Source: Streptomyces chartreusis
Lineage (GTDB): Bacteria > Actinomycetota > Actinomycetes > Streptomycetales > Streptomycetaceae
Direction: 5' to 3'
DNA length: 64,000 nt
Assembly: GCF_008704715.1 (NCBI RefSeq)
Contig: NZ_CP023689.1
Coordinates: 8,122,001 to 8,186,000 of the forward strand
Shown: positions 16,529-25,222 of the stretch, piece after piece
How the letters are laid out: the number at the start of each line of letters is the position of its first letter
How positions within the stretch are numbered: position 1 is the stretch's first letter
The notes under the pieces: model-generated
What the model was told of the DNA's origin: nothing
What the model saw: the letters and a program-made list of their open reading frames with translations, nothing else
Database searches by the model: none
Position numbers and translations under genes: made by a program

Positions 16529-17175
16529 ACTCGCTGAACTCCGAGGCCTTCGTCCTGTTCGGCCAGCACATCCTCTGGTCGGACATGATCGGCAACCTCT
16601 TCGGCCTCGCCGCCCTCGCCCTCGGCTGGCGGCGCTCCATATGGACCTGGCCCGTGCAGTTCCTCGCCGGCCTGATCCTGTTCGGGGCGTTCTTCGGCCA
16701 TCTGACCGGCAGCGCCGGCAAGCAGGCGGTCGTGATGGTGGTCGCCCTCTACGGCTGGTGGCAGTGGCAGCGCAGCAAGGGACGGACCGAGGACGGCGGC
16801 GACGGCCACATCAGCGTCCGGTTCGCCACCTGGCGCGAGCGCGCGGCCATGGTTGCGGCGGCCGCCGCCGGCACCGTCGCGGTGGCGCTGCTCTTCAAGG
16901 CGTACCCGACCCTGTCCTGGGACCCCTGGCCCGACGCCTACATCTTCGTCGGCACCATCGTCGCCATGTACGCCCAGGCGCGCGGCATGGTCGAGTTCTG
17001 GTTCGCCTGGCTGCTCGTCGACCTCGTCGGCGTCCCCCTGAACTTCGCCAACGGCTACGCGTTCTCCGGCTTCGTCTACGTCATCTACGGCGCACTCGTC
17101 CTGTGGGGCATGCGCGACTGGTGGCTGCGCTCCCGCAACGACGCGCGGCCCGTCCTGGAAGGAGCGCCGGCATGA
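16525..17175 (+). CDS. ribM: PnuC-family riboflavin transporter (RibM type)
   Basis: A 216-residue membrane protein with about seven hydrophobic segments and the PnuC pattern (IGNLFGLAALALGWRRS, ALYGWWQWQR, FWFAWLLVDLVGVPLNFANGYAFSGFVYVIYG). PnuC relatives encoded inside actinobacterial riboflavin operons and under FMN riboswitch control import riboflavin (RibM). The position between ribE and ribBA, coupled by 4-nt overlaps on both sides, supports that over nicotinamide riboside uptake. The function is inferred from context. Confidence 0.88.
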   Translation: MNSLNSEAFVLFGQHILWSDMIGNLFGLAALALGWRRSIWTWPVQFLAGLILFGAFFGHLTGSAGKQAVVMVVALYGWWQWQRSKGRTEDGGDGHISVRFATWRERAAMVAAAAAGTVAVALLFKAYPTLSWDPWPDAYIFVGTIVAMYAQARGMVEFWFAWLLVDLVGVPLNFANGYAFSGFVYVIYGALVLWGMRDWWLRSRNDARPVLEGAPA

Positions 17176-18530
17176 CCACGGCACCGACCCTGTACCGCAC
17201 CGAGGACATCGAGGACCTGACCCTCGACCCGGTCGAGCGGGCCATCGCCGACATCGCGGCCGGCCGCCCGGTCGTGGTCGTCGACGACGAGGACCGGGAG
17301 AACGAGGGCGACCTCGTCATCGCCGCCGAGCACGCGACCCCCGAGATCGTCGCCTTCATGATGAGCGAGTGCCGCGGCCTGATCTGCGCTCCCATGGAGC
17401 CGGACGAGCTGGAGCGGCTGGAGCTCCCGCAGATGGTCCAGGACAACACCGAGTCGATGAAGACCGCGTTCACCGTCTCCGTGGACGCCTCCGCCGCGCA
17501 CGGCGTGACCACCGGCATCTCCGCCTCCGACCGATCGACCACGCTCCAGCTCCTGGCGAGCGGCAAGGCGCAGCCGTCGGACCTCGTCCGCCCCGGCCAC
17601 ATCTTCCCGCTGCGCGCCCGCCCCGGCGGCGTCCTCGTGCGCAACGGCCACACCGAGGCCGCCGTCGACCTCGCCCGCCTCGCGGGCCTGCGCCCGGCCG
17701 GCGCCATCGTCGAGATCGCCGGCGAGGACGGCGAGATGCTGCGACTGCCCGAGCTGATCCCGTTCGCCCGCAAGCACGGCCTGACGATCATCTCCATCGA
17801 GGACCTGATCACGTACCTGCGCGACGCCGAGCGCCCGAAGCAGGTGGAGCAGGTGCAGGCCGAGCGCGAGTCGTTCCCGGCCGAGTCCACCGTCCGCCGC
17901 GAGGCCGAGGTCCATCTCCCCACCGCCCACGGCACCTTCACCGCGTACGGCTACCGCTCCACCGTCGACGGCGTCGAGCACGTCGCCCTCGTCCACGGCG
18001 AGCTCGGCGACGGCGAGGACGTCGTGGTCCGCATCCACTCCGAATGCCTCACCGGCGACGTCTTCCACTCCCTGCGCTGCGACTGCGGCCCCCAGCTGGA
18101 GTCGGCGCTGGAACGCATCCAGGACGAGGGCCGCGGAGTCGTCGTCTACCTGCGCGGACACGAGGGCCGGGGAATCGGGCTGATGTCCAAGCTGCGCGCC
18201 TACGAACTCCAGGAGCGCGGCCGCGACACCCTCGACGCCAACCTCGAACTCGGCCTGCCCGCGGACGCCCGTGACTACGGCGCCGGCGCGCGGATCCTGG
18301 CCGACCTGGGCGTGCACAGCGTGCGCCTGCTGACCAACAACCCCGACAAGTCCGACGCGCTGCGCGGCCACGGCATCGAGGTCACCGAGCGCGAGCCGAT
18401 GCCCGTGCAGGCGGGCGAGCACAACCTGACCTACCTGCGCACCAAGCGGGACCGGATGGGCCACGACCTGCCCTGGCTGGACACGGCCCCCGTGGCCGCG
18501 GCCCCCCTGTCCACCTGCACCAACCAGTAA
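17172..18530 (+). CDS. ribBA: Bifunctional DHBP synthase / GTP cyclohydrolase II
   Basis: A 452-residue fusion. The N-terminal 3,4-dihydroxy-2-butanone-4-phosphate synthase (about residues 18-222) shows VDDEDRENEGDLVIAAE and the HGVTTGISASDR loop. The C-terminal GTP cyclohydrolase II (about 235-430) shows the zinc ligands in SECLTGDVFHSLRCDCG and the RGHEGRGIG motif. Together these make both precursors of lumazine: the four-carbon unit from ribulose 5-phosphate and the pyrimidine from GTP. ATG overlaps the ribM stop (ATGA). Confidence 0.97.
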   Translation: MTTAPTLYRTEDIEDLTLDPVERAIADIAAGRPVVVVDDEDRENEGDLVIAAEHATPEIVAFMMSECRGLICAPMEPDELERLELPQMVQDNTESMKTAFTVSVDASAAHGVTTGISASDRSTTLQLLASGKAQPSDLVRPGHIFPLRARPGGVLVRNGHTEAAVDLARLAGLRPAGAIVEIAGEDGEMLRLPELIPFARKHGLTIISIEDLITYLRDAERPKQVEQVQAERESFPAESTVRREAEVHLPTAHGTFTAYGYRSTVDGVEHVALVHGELGDGEDVVVRIHSECLTGDVFHSLRCDCGPQLESALERIQDEGRGVVVYLRGHEGRGIGLMSKLRAYELQERGRDTLDANLELGLPADARDYGAGARILADLGVHSVRLLTNNPDKSDALRGHGIEVTEREPMPVQAGEHNLTYLRTKRDRMGHDLPWLDTAPVAAAPLSTCTNQ

Positions 18531-18555
18531 CAGCACACCGAGGAGACTCAAGAAC

Positions 18556-19041
18556 GTGAGCGGCAAGGGCGCACCGGAGCTGTCCGTACGCAATGTGGGC
18601 GACCTGCGGGTCGCGGTCATCGCGGCACAGTGGCACGAGAAGGTGATGGACGGACTGGTGGACGGCGCGCTGCGCGCCCTGCACGACCTGGGCATCGACG
18701 AGCCGACCCTCCTGCGGGTCCCCGGCAGCTGGGAGCTCCCGGTGGTCGCCAAGGTCCTCGCGGGCCGCGGCTACGACGCGATCGTCGCCCTCGGGGTCGT
18801 CATCCGCGGCGGCACCCCCCACTTCGAGTACGTGTGCCAGGGCGTGACCCAGGGCCTCACCCAGGTCTCCGTCGAGACCGGCGTCCCCGTCGGCTTCGGC
18901 GTCCTGACCTGCGACACCGAGGAGCAGGCCCTGGACCGGGCCGGCATCGAGGGCTCCAACGAGGACAAGGGACACGAGGCGGTGACCGCGGCCGTGGCCA
19001 CGGCGGCGACCCTCCGCTCAGTATCTGAACCCTGGCGCTGA
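18556..19041 (+). CDS. ribH: 6,7-dimethyl-8-ribityllumazine synthase
   Basis: A 161-residue lumazine synthase with VAVIAAQWHEKVMDGL, VPGSWELPVVAKVL, ALGVVIRGGTPHFEYVC (catalytic His in PHFEYV) and VPVGFGVLTCDTEEQALDRAG. It condenses the RibB and RibA-pathway products. It lies 25 nt after ribBA with GAGGAG before the GTG start. It is the last riboflavin gene; hisE follows after 34 nt, so riboflavin and histidine genes may be co-transcribed. Confidence 0.97.
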   Translation: MSGKGAPELSVRNVGDLRVAVIAAQWHEKVMDGLVDGALRALHDLGIDEPTLLRVPGSWELPVVAKVLAGRGYDAIVALGVVIRGGTPHFEYVCQGVTQGLTQVSVETGVPVGFGVLTCDTEEQALDRAGIEGSNEDKGHEAVTAAVATAATLRSVSEPWR

Positions 19042-19075
19042 CGAAAGGCGTATGTGGCATAGGCTGAGCGTCACC

Positions 19076-19348
19076 ATGTCCAAGAAGACGTTCGAGGAGC
19101 TCTTCACCGAGCTCCAGCACAAGGCCGCCCACGGCGATCCCGCCACCTCCCGTACCGCCGAACTCGTCGACAAGGGCGTCCACGCCATCGGCAAGAAGGT
19201 CGTCGAGGAAGCCGCCGAGGTCTGGATGGCCGCCGAGTACGAGGGCAAGGAAGCCGCCGCCGAGGAGATCTCGCAGCTGCTGTACCACGTCCAGGTGATG
19301 ATGGTCGCCCGCGGCATCTCCCTGGACGACGTGTACGCCCACCTCTGA
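19076..19348 (+). CDS. hisE: Phosphoribosyl-ATP pyrophosphatase
   Basis: A 90-residue all-alpha MazG-fold enzyme (MSKKTFEELFTEL start, KKVVEEAAEVWMAAEYEGK, EEISQLLYHVQVMMVARGI) that cleaves PRATP to PRAMP in the second step of histidine synthesis. I took the internal ATG at 19076 rather than 19052, because family members begin at MS(K)KTFEEL. It forms the pair hisE-hisG with the next gene, 49 nt downstream. Confidence 0.94.
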   Translation: MSKKTFEELFTELQHKAAHGDPATSRTAELVDKGVHAIGKKVVEEAAEVWMAAEYEGKEAAAEEISQLLYHVQVMMVARGISLDDVYAHL

Positions 19349-19397
19349 GCACCAGCAACCCAGCACACCGTAAGAGCGAACGAAGGAAGCCGACCTC

Positions 19398-20249
19398 ATG
19401 CTGCGCATCGCCGTCCCCAACAAGGGTTCCCTGTCCGGCCCTGCGGCGGAGATGCTGCATGAGGCCGGCTACCAGCAGCGGCGCGAGTCCAAGGAACTGC
19501 GGATCGTCGACCCGGTCAACGACGTCGAGTTCTTCTACCTCCGCCCCCGCGACATCGCCATCTACGTCGCCTCCGGCCAGCTCGACATCGGCATCACCGG
19601 CCGTGACCTGCTGATCGACTCCGACGCCTACGCCGAGGAGATCCTGCCGCTCGGCTTCGCCCGCTCCACCTTCCGCTTCGCCACCAAGCCCGGCACCGTC
19701 GGCGACGACCTGGCGGACCTCAAGGGCAAGACGGTCGCCACCTCCTACGAGGGCATCGTCGCCAAGCACCTCTCCGACAACGGCATCGACGCCTCCGTCG
19801 TCCACCTCGACGGCGCCGTCGAGACCGCGATCCAGCTCGGTGTCGCCCAGGTCATCGCGGACGTCGTCGAGACCGGCACCTCGCTGCGCAACGCCGGCCT
19901 GGAGGTCGTCGGCGAGCCGATCATGAAGTCCGAGGCCGTCGTCATCCGCCGCACCGGCGCGGACGCCGAGGAACCCAAGGTCCAGCAGTTCCTGCGCCGC
20001 CTCCAGGGCGTCCTGGTGGCCCGGACCTACGTGATGATGGACTACGACTGCCGCGTCGAGCAGTTGGAGAAGGCCGTCGCCCTCACCCCGGGCCTGGAGT
20101 CGCCGACCGTGTCCCCGCTGCACAACGAGGGCTGGGTCGCCGTCCGCGCGATGGTCCCGGCCAAGGAAGCCCAGCGCATCATGGACGACCTGTACGACAT
20201 CGGCGCCCGGGCCATCCTGACCACGGCCATCCACGCCTGCCGCCTGTAG
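19398..20249 (+). CDS. hisG: ATP phosphoribosyltransferase (long form)
   Basis: A 283-residue HisG with catalytic domains in the first ~210 residues (MLRIAVPNKGSLSGPAAEML, DIGITGRDLLID, TSYEGIVAKHL, EVVGEPIMKSEAVVIRR) and a C-terminal ~70-residue regulatory ACT-like domain (SPTVSPLHNEGWVAVRAMV). This is the long form, which is feedback-inhibited by histidine and does not need HisZ. It commits ATP and PRPP to histidine synthesis. GAAGGAAGCC precedes the ATG. Confidence 0.97.
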   Translation: MLRIAVPNKGSLSGPAAEMLHEAGYQQRRESKELRIVDPVNDVEFFYLRPRDIAIYVASGQLDIGITGRDLLIDSDAYAEEILPLGFARSTFRFATKPGTVGDDLADLKGKTVATSYEGIVAKHLSDNGIDASVVHLDGAVETAIQLGVAQVIADVVETGTSLRNAGLEVVGEPIMKSEAVVIRRTGADAEEPKVQQFLRRLQGVLVARTYVMMDYDCRVEQLEKAVALTPGLESPTVSPLHNEGWVAVRAMVPAKEAQRIMDDLYDIGARAILTTAIHACRL

Positions 20250-20274
20250 AACGCCGCCCGTAGAGAACTCAGAG

Positions 20275-20730
20275 ATGTCCGAACTGCCTGTTCTTCCCGT
20301 CACCTTCCGACCCGGCCGCACCCGGGCCGTCCTGCTCACCGCGGGTGTCGCGATCTTCGTCGTCATCACGGCCGTCGCGCTGCTCCTGGAGAAGCTCGGC
20401 CCGGGGGAGCGCCTCAGCTTCGTCCTCACCGGCGCGCTCATGTTCGGTGTGCTGGCGATGCTGGCGCGCGTGAAGGTCGTCGCCGACGAGTCCGGTGTCA
20501 CCGTGGTGAACATCGCCACCCGGCGCCGGCTGGACTGGGCCGAGATCCTTCAGGTGAACCTCCGTCCGGGCGACCCCTGGGTGTTCCTCAACCTCAGCGA
20601 CGGCACCAGCCTGCCCGTGCTCGGCATCCAGCCGGGCATCGCCAAGCAGCACGCCATCGCCGACGCGCGCGCCCTGCGGGCGCTCGCCGAGGCCCATGGC
20701 ATCAAGGAGCCCGAGGACCGTGAGGGCTGA
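20275..20730 (+). CDS. PH-domain membrane protein
   Basis: A 151-residue protein with two TM segments (about residues 18-38 and 48-63) followed by a small bacterial PH-like domain (VTVVNIATRRRLDWAEILQVNLRPGDPWVFLNLSDG). The family is widespread downstream of hisG in Streptomyces; function unknown. It starts 26 nt after hisG and is likely co-transcribed. The following hairpin at 20781 may end the rib-his transcript. Confidence 0.85.
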   Translation: MSELPVLPVTFRPGRTRAVLLTAGVAIFVVITAVALLLEKLGPGERLSFVLTGALMFGVLAMLARVKVVADESGVTVVNIATRRRLDWAEILQVNLRPGDPWVFLNLSDGTSLPVLGIQPGIAKQHAIADARALRALAEAHGIKEPEDREG

Positions 20731-20780
20731 CTCGGCGGCGTTCACCCTGCCGTAAACCGCGATGTCTTGATTAATCTGTT

Positions 20781-20809
20781 GGCGGAGGCGTTTTCGTGAC
20801 GCCTCCGCC
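20781..20809 (+). terminator. Hairpin after the rib-his-PH transcription unit
   Basis: A perfect 10-bp stem GGCGGAGGCG (20781-20790) with CGCCTCCGCC (20800-20809) and a 9-nt loop TTTTCGTGA, 51 bp after the PH-protein stop. It fits a factor-independent terminator without a strong U tail. It could alternatively be the first stem of the long leader of the following gene. Confidence 0.65.
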
Positions 20810-20932
20810 ACTGATGTGCCCGACGGTCTTCAGAGGCCCCCTGCTACCCGAGGAGTGATTCCCTCCAGCGATGGACGGATCGTCCTGTAGTACCTGCGCC
20901 GCCCCCAGCCGACATACCGGGGCGGCCGCGTC
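20810..20932 (+). promoter_or_regulatory. Structured leader of the CNNM transporter operon
   Basis: About 120 bp without a gene, containing several short hairpins: GGACG-GAT-CGTCC near 20873-20885, and an 8-bp stem GCCGCCCC (20898-20905) with GGGGCGGC (20919-20926). The latter ends 6 bp before the ATG and includes the only G-rich sequence that could act as ribosome site. Folding would therefore hide translation initiation. No known riboswitch consensus (M-box, yybP-ykoY) could be matched by eye. Confidence 0.4.
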
Positions 20933-22258
20933 ATGAGCATCCCCCTGCTGCTTCTCGCAGCCGCGTTCCTCCTGATCCTCGCCAACGGCTTCTTCGTGGC
21001 CGCCGAGTTCGGCCTGGTCACGGTCGAGGCGACGGACGCCGAGAAGGCCGCCGCCGAGGGCGACCGCCGGGCCCACCGGGTCGTCGAGTCGCTCAAGGAA
21101 CTGTCCTTCCAGCTCTCCGGCACCCAGCTCGGCATCACCATCACCTCCCTCGTCGTCGGCATGCTGGCCGAACCGGCGCTCGCCGAGCTGCTGGGCGGCC
21201 CGTTCACCGCGATCGGCATCCCCGAGGGCGCGGTGTCCGGTGTGGCCGTGGTCGTCGGCATGCTGCTGGCCTCGGCCGTGCAGATGGTGATCGGCGAGCT
21301 CGTGCCCAAGAACTGGGCCGTGTCCCGGCCGATGCAGGTCGCGCGTTTCGTCGCCGGCCCGCAGCACGTCTTCGCACGCCTGTTCCGCCCGGTGATCGCC
21401 GGGCTGAACGCCGTCGCGAACCGTCTCGTGCGCGCGCTGGGCATCGAGCCCGCCGAGGAACTGGCCTCCGCCCGCACCCCCGGCGAACTCGTATCGCTGG
21501 CCCGGCACTCCGCCCAGGCCGGCGCCCTGGAACAGGACACGGCGGACCTCTTCGTACGAACCCTGTCGCTCGCCGAGCTCACCGCGCAGCACGTCATGAC
21601 CCCGCGTGTGAAGGTCAGCGCGCTCCAGTCGTCGGCGACCGCCGAGGACGTGGTCAACCTCACCCGCGCCACCGGTCTGTCCCGCTTCCCGGTCTACCGG
21701 GAGAGGATCGACGAGATCGTCGGCATGGTCCATCTGAAGGACGCGCTCGCGATCCGTTCGAGTGAGCGGCTGCGCACCCCCGTCGGCCGCATCGCCCGCC
21801 CGGCGCTGCTCGTCCCCGAGACCCTGCCCGTTCAGCCCCTGCTGGCCCAGCTGCGCAGCGAGCAGCCCATCGCCGTCGTCGTCGATGAGTACGGCGGCAC
21901 GGCCGGCGTGGTCACGCTGGAGGACATCGTCGAGGAGATCGTCGGCGAGGTCCGCGACGAGCACGACGGCCAGGACCTGCCCGAACTCGCCGCCGCCCCG
22001 GCGGAGGACGGCCGTCCCGCCTGGGACGCCGACGGCAGCTGCCGGGTCGACATCCTGCAGCGCATAGGCCTCGACGTGCCCGAGGGGCCGTACGAGACCG
22101 TCGCCGGGCTCGTCGCCGACCTGCTCGGACGCATCCCGGCCGTCGGCGACCGGGCGGAGCTGCCGGGCTGGCGGCTGTCGGTGCGCCGGGTCGGCCACTT
22201 CCGCGCCGAGCGCGTGCGCCTGGTGCGGACCGGGTCCGTGGTGGAGGTCGCCCGATGA
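20933..22258 (+). CDS. CNNM/CorC-type membrane protein with tandem CBS domains
   Basis: A 441-residue protein of the hemolysin-C/CorC (TlyC) class. It has an N-terminal CNNM (DUF21) domain with 3-4 TM helices (about residues 1-150; LLLILANGFFVAAEFGLV, GELVPKNWAVSRP), two CBS domains (about 205-330; HVMTPRVKV, VDEYGGTAGVVTLEDIVEEIVGE) and a C-terminal CorC_HlyC transporter-associated domain. The family handles Mg2+/Co2+ efflux or homeostasis. No clear ribosome site precedes the ATG outside the leader hairpin. ATGA overlap with the paralogous gene downstream. Confidence 0.9.
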   Translation: MSIPLLLLAAAFLLILANGFFVAAEFGLVTVEATDAEKAAAEGDRRAHRVVESLKELSFQLSGTQLGITITSLVVGMLAEPALAELLGGPFTAIGIPEGAVSGVAVVVGMLLASAVQMVIGELVPKNWAVSRPMQVARFVAGPQHVFARLFRPVIAGLNAVANRLVRALGIEPAEELASARTPGELVSLARHSAQAGALEQDTADLFVRTLSLAELTAQHVMTPRVKVSALQSSATAEDVVNLTRATGLSRFPVYRERIDEIVGMVHLKDALAIRSSERLRTPVGRIARPALLVPETLPVQPLLAQLRSEQPIAVVVDEYGGTAGVVTLEDIVEEIVGEVRDEHDGQDLPELAAAPAEDGRPAWDADGSCRVDILQRIGLDVPEGPYETVAGLVADLLGRIPAVGDRAELPGWRLSVRRVGHFRAERVRLVRTGSVVEVAR

Positions 22259-23343
22259 GCGTCCTCCAACTCGTCTTCGCCGGGCTGCTGGTGCTCGCCA
22301 ACGGCTTCTTCGTCGGCGCCGAGTTCGCCCTGGTCTCGGTGCGCCGCAGCCAGATCGAACCGCTGGGCACGGCACGCGCCCGCCAGGTCCTGTACGGCCT
22401 GGAGCGGCTGCCGCAGATGATGGCGGCGGCCCAGTTCGGCATCACCGTCTGCTCGCTGACGCTCGGCGCGGTCGCCGAGCCGACCGTGGCGCATCTGCTG
22501 GAGCCGGTGTTCGAGTGGGCTCATCTGCCGGACGGCATGATCCACCCGCTCACCTATGTCATCGCGCTCGCCGCGGTGGTCTTCTTCCACCTGGTCATCG
22601 GCGAGATGGTGCCGAAGAACCTGGCCATGGCGGCGCCCGAGAAGGTCGCGCTGTGGCTCAGCCCCGGCCTGGTGTGGTTCGCCCGCTTCTGCAAGCCGAT
22701 CACCGTCGCCCTCGGCGCGGTCGCGCAGGCCATCCTGCGGCTGTTCCGCGTCGAGCCGAAGGACGAGATCGAGGCGGTCTTCACCAGCGAGCAGCTCAAC
22801 CGGCTCGTCGAGGACTCCGGCCAGGCGGGCCTGCTCGCCCCCGAGGAGCAGGAGCGCCTGGAGGACGCCCTGGAGCTGGGCTCCCGCCCGGTGACGGACG
22901 TCCTCCTCGGGCGCGAGTCCCTGGTGACCGTCAGCCCGTCGGTCACCCCGGGCCAGATCGTCGCGCTCACCGCCCGCACCGGGTACTCCCGTTTCCCGAT
23001 CGCGGCGGAGAACGGCGCCTTCATGGGCTATCTGCATGTGAAGGACGTACTGGACCTGGAGGAGTCGGAGCGCGCGGTGCCGCAGCAGGTGTGGCGCCCG
23101 ATGACGACCCTGCGCTCGGAACTGCCGCTGGACGACGCCCTGACGGTGATGCGCCGTGCCGCGACGCACCTCGCCCAGGTGGCCGACGCCTCCGGCCGGG
23201 TGCTCGGCCTGGTCGCGCTGGAGGACGTACTGGAGCTCCTGGTGGGCGAGGTACGCGACCCGGCACATCGCGAGCTGCCCGAGGTGCGGGTCACGGGGCC
23301 GCGGGTGAGCAGCGGGGAGCCGGAAGAGGCACTGGCCGGCTGA
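22255..23343 (+). CDS. Second CNNM/CBS membrane protein (paralogue)
   Basis: A 362-residue paralogue of the preceding gene: CNNM domain (LLVLANGFFVGAEFALVSVRR, GEMVPKNLAMAAPEK) plus a CBS pair (about 215-335; EVRDPAHRELPE at the end). It lacks the C-terminal CorC_HlyC domain that the first gene has. The 4-nt overlap couples the two for translation, which suggests a hetero-oligomeric transporter; paired CNNM genes of unequal length are common in actinobacteria. Function in divalent-cation homeostasis is inferred. Confidence 0.9.
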   Translation: MSVLQLVFAGLLVLANGFFVGAEFALVSVRRSQIEPLGTARARQVLYGLERLPQMMAAAQFGITVCSLTLGAVAEPTVAHLLEPVFEWAHLPDGMIHPLTYVIALAAVVFFHLVIGEMVPKNLAMAAPEKVALWLSPGLVWFARFCKPITVALGAVAQAILRLFRVEPKDEIEAVFTSEQLNRLVEDSGQAGLLAPEEQERLEDALELGSRPVTDVLLGRESLVTVSPSVTPGQIVALTARTGYSRFPIAAENGAFMGYLHVKDVLDLEESERAVPQQVWRPMTTLRSELPLDDALTVMRRAATHLAQVADASGRVLGLVALEDVLELLVGEVRDPAHRELPEVRVTGPRVSSGEPEEALAG

Positions 23344-23352
23344 CCCGGACAC

Positions 23353-23396
23353 GGGCCCGCGGGATCCGTCACATGGCCGACGGATCCTGCGGGCCC
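23353..23396. terminator. Long bidirectional hairpin between CNNM gene and AAA ATPase gene
   Basis: Arms of 18 bp at 23353-23370 and 23379-23396 pair with a single mismatch (GGGCCCGC...GATCCGTC against GACGGATCC...GCGGGCCC), separated by 8 nt. The right arm and loop lie inside the last codons of the minus-strand ATPase gene (stop at 23369-23371), so the terminator is partly coding. It serves both convergent genes. Confidence 0.75.
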
Positions 23397-25222
23397 CTGC
23401 CCGACAGCACTTCGCCGTACGCCTGCATCAGATCCGGCAGCCGGAGCGTGGACAGCTCGTCGCGGGTCAGAGCCCCCGGGTAGGTCGTCAGCCGCAGATC
23501 CCGGTAGGCACAGCTCTTCTCGTACAGCGTCCGCAGGAACCGTCCGTTGCCCAGCTCGTCGATCCACCCCTGGTCGACCACGTGCCCGGCGATCGACCGC
23601 AGCTCCTCCAGCGCCCCCTCGTCCCACACGTCGCCGTTCTCGGCGGCGAGGACCTCACCGATCGAGGTGAGTTCGAGGGGGCGGTAGGAGGGGAAGTCGA
23701 CGCGGGTCGTGAAGCGGGAGGACAGGCCGGGGTTCGCGGCCAGCAGCCGGTCCATGCCCTCGGGGTAGCCGGCGAGGATCACGACCAGGTGGTCCCGGTT
23801 GTCCTCCGCCCGCTTCAGTAGCACCTGCAGGGCCTCGTCGCCGTAGGCGTCGCCCTTGCCGTAGCCGGTGTTGGAGAGGGAGTAGGCCTCGTCCACGAAG
23901 AGGACCCCGCCGAGCGCGGAGTCGATGAGTTCATTGGCCTTCACGGCCGTCTGGCCCAGGTACTCGCCGACCAGGTCGGCCCGCTGGGCCTCCACGAGAT
24001 GGTCGCCGCCGAGCAGTCCGAGGGCGTAGAAGACGCGGCCCAGGATGCGCGCGACCGTGGTCTTGCCGGTGCCCGAGGGACCGGAGAAGACGAAGTGCCG
24101 TTTCGGCGGCTGCACCGGCAGCCCCTGCCCGGTGCGCAGCCGGGCCATGTTCAATTGGGCGGACAGCGCCTTGACCTGTCGCTTGACGGGCTCCAGCCCC
24201 ACCATGCGCTCGAGTTCGGCGAGCGCCTCCTCGAGTAACCCGGGGTCGGTCGGCCCGGCCGGCAGCGGCTGCGAGGACACCGCGGTCTTCTCGCGCACCG
24301 CCGGATCCACCACCGACGGCAGCGGGCCCGTCGGCAGGTCGGGGTCCGACAGCTTCAGGTCCCGTCCCTCCGTGCCGAAGAGCGGGTCGAGGCCGTCGGC
24401 CATGTCCTGCCCGAAGCCGGTGAGCGTGATCGCCGCGAGGTCGGTGGGGTCGTCGAACCCGTCGCCCTCGGCGATGGCCGCGAGCCGGGCCGAGGTGTCC
24501 ATGAAGGCGGGGTCCACGCGGTGCACGGCGCGATAGAGGGGGAGGGAGGCGGCGGAGCGGCCCGTGCCCTCGTGCGCCCGGGCCAGCCAGTAGCGCAGTT
24601 CCTTGCGCTGCGGCTGCTCGCTGCGGCACCGCATCAGCGCGGCCGACAGCAGCGGTTCGGCCTGCCCGTACATCTCCAGGCGCACCCGGGCCATGCCGCC
24701 GAACAGGCCGGCCTCGATGCCGAGCATCGGATCGTCGAGCAACGGTTCGGTGTGCCGGACGAGTTGCTCCCAGTCCTTCACCAGATAGGCGCGGCAGGCG
24801 TGCAGGAAACGGACGTGGTGATCGGTGTCCACGGGCGGGAGCCCGGCGAGCGCCCGGTCCAGTTCCGGGACGTGCCGGCCGTCCAGCCAGTGCGAGGCGT
24901 GCGCCAGCAGCAGGTCCCGCGGGCTCTCCAGCACCGGCTGCACCCACCAGCCCAGCCAGTACCAGGAGTTGAGCGTGCGGCGGTGCCGGGCGCGCTGCTC
25001 CCCGAAGCGGTCCCGGTGCCGGAACATCCGCAGCAGCGCGGTCGTCGTGTCGACGCGCAGCGCGTGCAGCCCGAGCCAGCCGTCGGCCATCCCGGGATCG
25101 ATCCGCACCGCGGTGCGGAACTCCTCCTCCGCCTGTGGATACGCCCCCATGGTGTAGGCATCCACACCTCGCAGCCAGGCGAGGTCGGCCGGGGCCTCGG
25201 GGCCCTGCGTGCCGAAGTCCAT
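23369..25222 (-). CDS. TPR-AAA+ ATPase, EccA/CbbX-like
   Basis: A 617-residue protein. The N-terminal ~300 residues are TPR-like helices (GVDAYTMGAYPQAEEEFRTAVRIDPGMADGWLGL). A linker precedes a CbxX/CfqX-type AAA+ domain from about residue 335: VGLEPVKRQV, Walker A GPSGTGKTT (381-389), Walker B VLFVDEAYSL, sensor LVVILAGYPEGMDRLL and arginine finger in PGLSSRFTTRVDF. Domain order and length match EccA of type VII (ESX) secretion. No other ESX gene (EccB-E, WXG100) lies nearby. The ATG at 25222 follows GGGGGAC. The role could be chaperone-like remodelling of secreted substrates; this is inference. Confidence 0.88.
   Translation of the reverse strand: MDFGTQGPEAPADLAWLRGVDAYTMGAYPQAEEEFRTAVRIDPGMADGWLGLHALRVDTTTALLRMFRHRDRFGEQRARHRRTLNSWYWLGWWVQPVLESPRDLLLAHASHWLDGRHVPELDRALAGLPPVDTDHHVRFLHACRAYLVKDWEQLVRHTEPLLDDPMLGIEAGLFGGMARVRLEMYGQAEPLLSAALMRCRSEQPQRKELRYWLARAHEGTGRSAASLPLYRAVHRVDPAFMDTSARLAAIAEGDGFDDPTDLAAITLTGFGQDMADGLDPLFGTEGRDLKLSDPDLPTGPLPSVVDPAVREKTAVSSQPLPAGPTDPGLLEEALAELERMVGLEPVKRQVKALSAQLNMARLRTGQGLPVQPPKRHFVFSGPSGTGKTTVARILGRVFYALGLLGGDHLVEAQRADLVGEYLGQTAVKANELIDSALGGVLFVDEAYSLSNTGYGKGDAYGDEALQVLLKRAEDNRDHLVVILAGYPEGMDRLLAANPGLSSRFTTRVDFPSYRPLELTSIGEVLAAENGDVWDEGALEELRSIAGHVVDQGWIDELGNGRFLRTLYEKSCAYRDLRLTTYPGALTRDELSTLRLPDLMQAYGEVLSGRGPQDPSAM

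Noticed and set aside
20810..20932. Known M-box or yybP-ykoY riboswitch
   Set aside because: The conserved blocks of either class cannot be found by eye; only generic stems are present.
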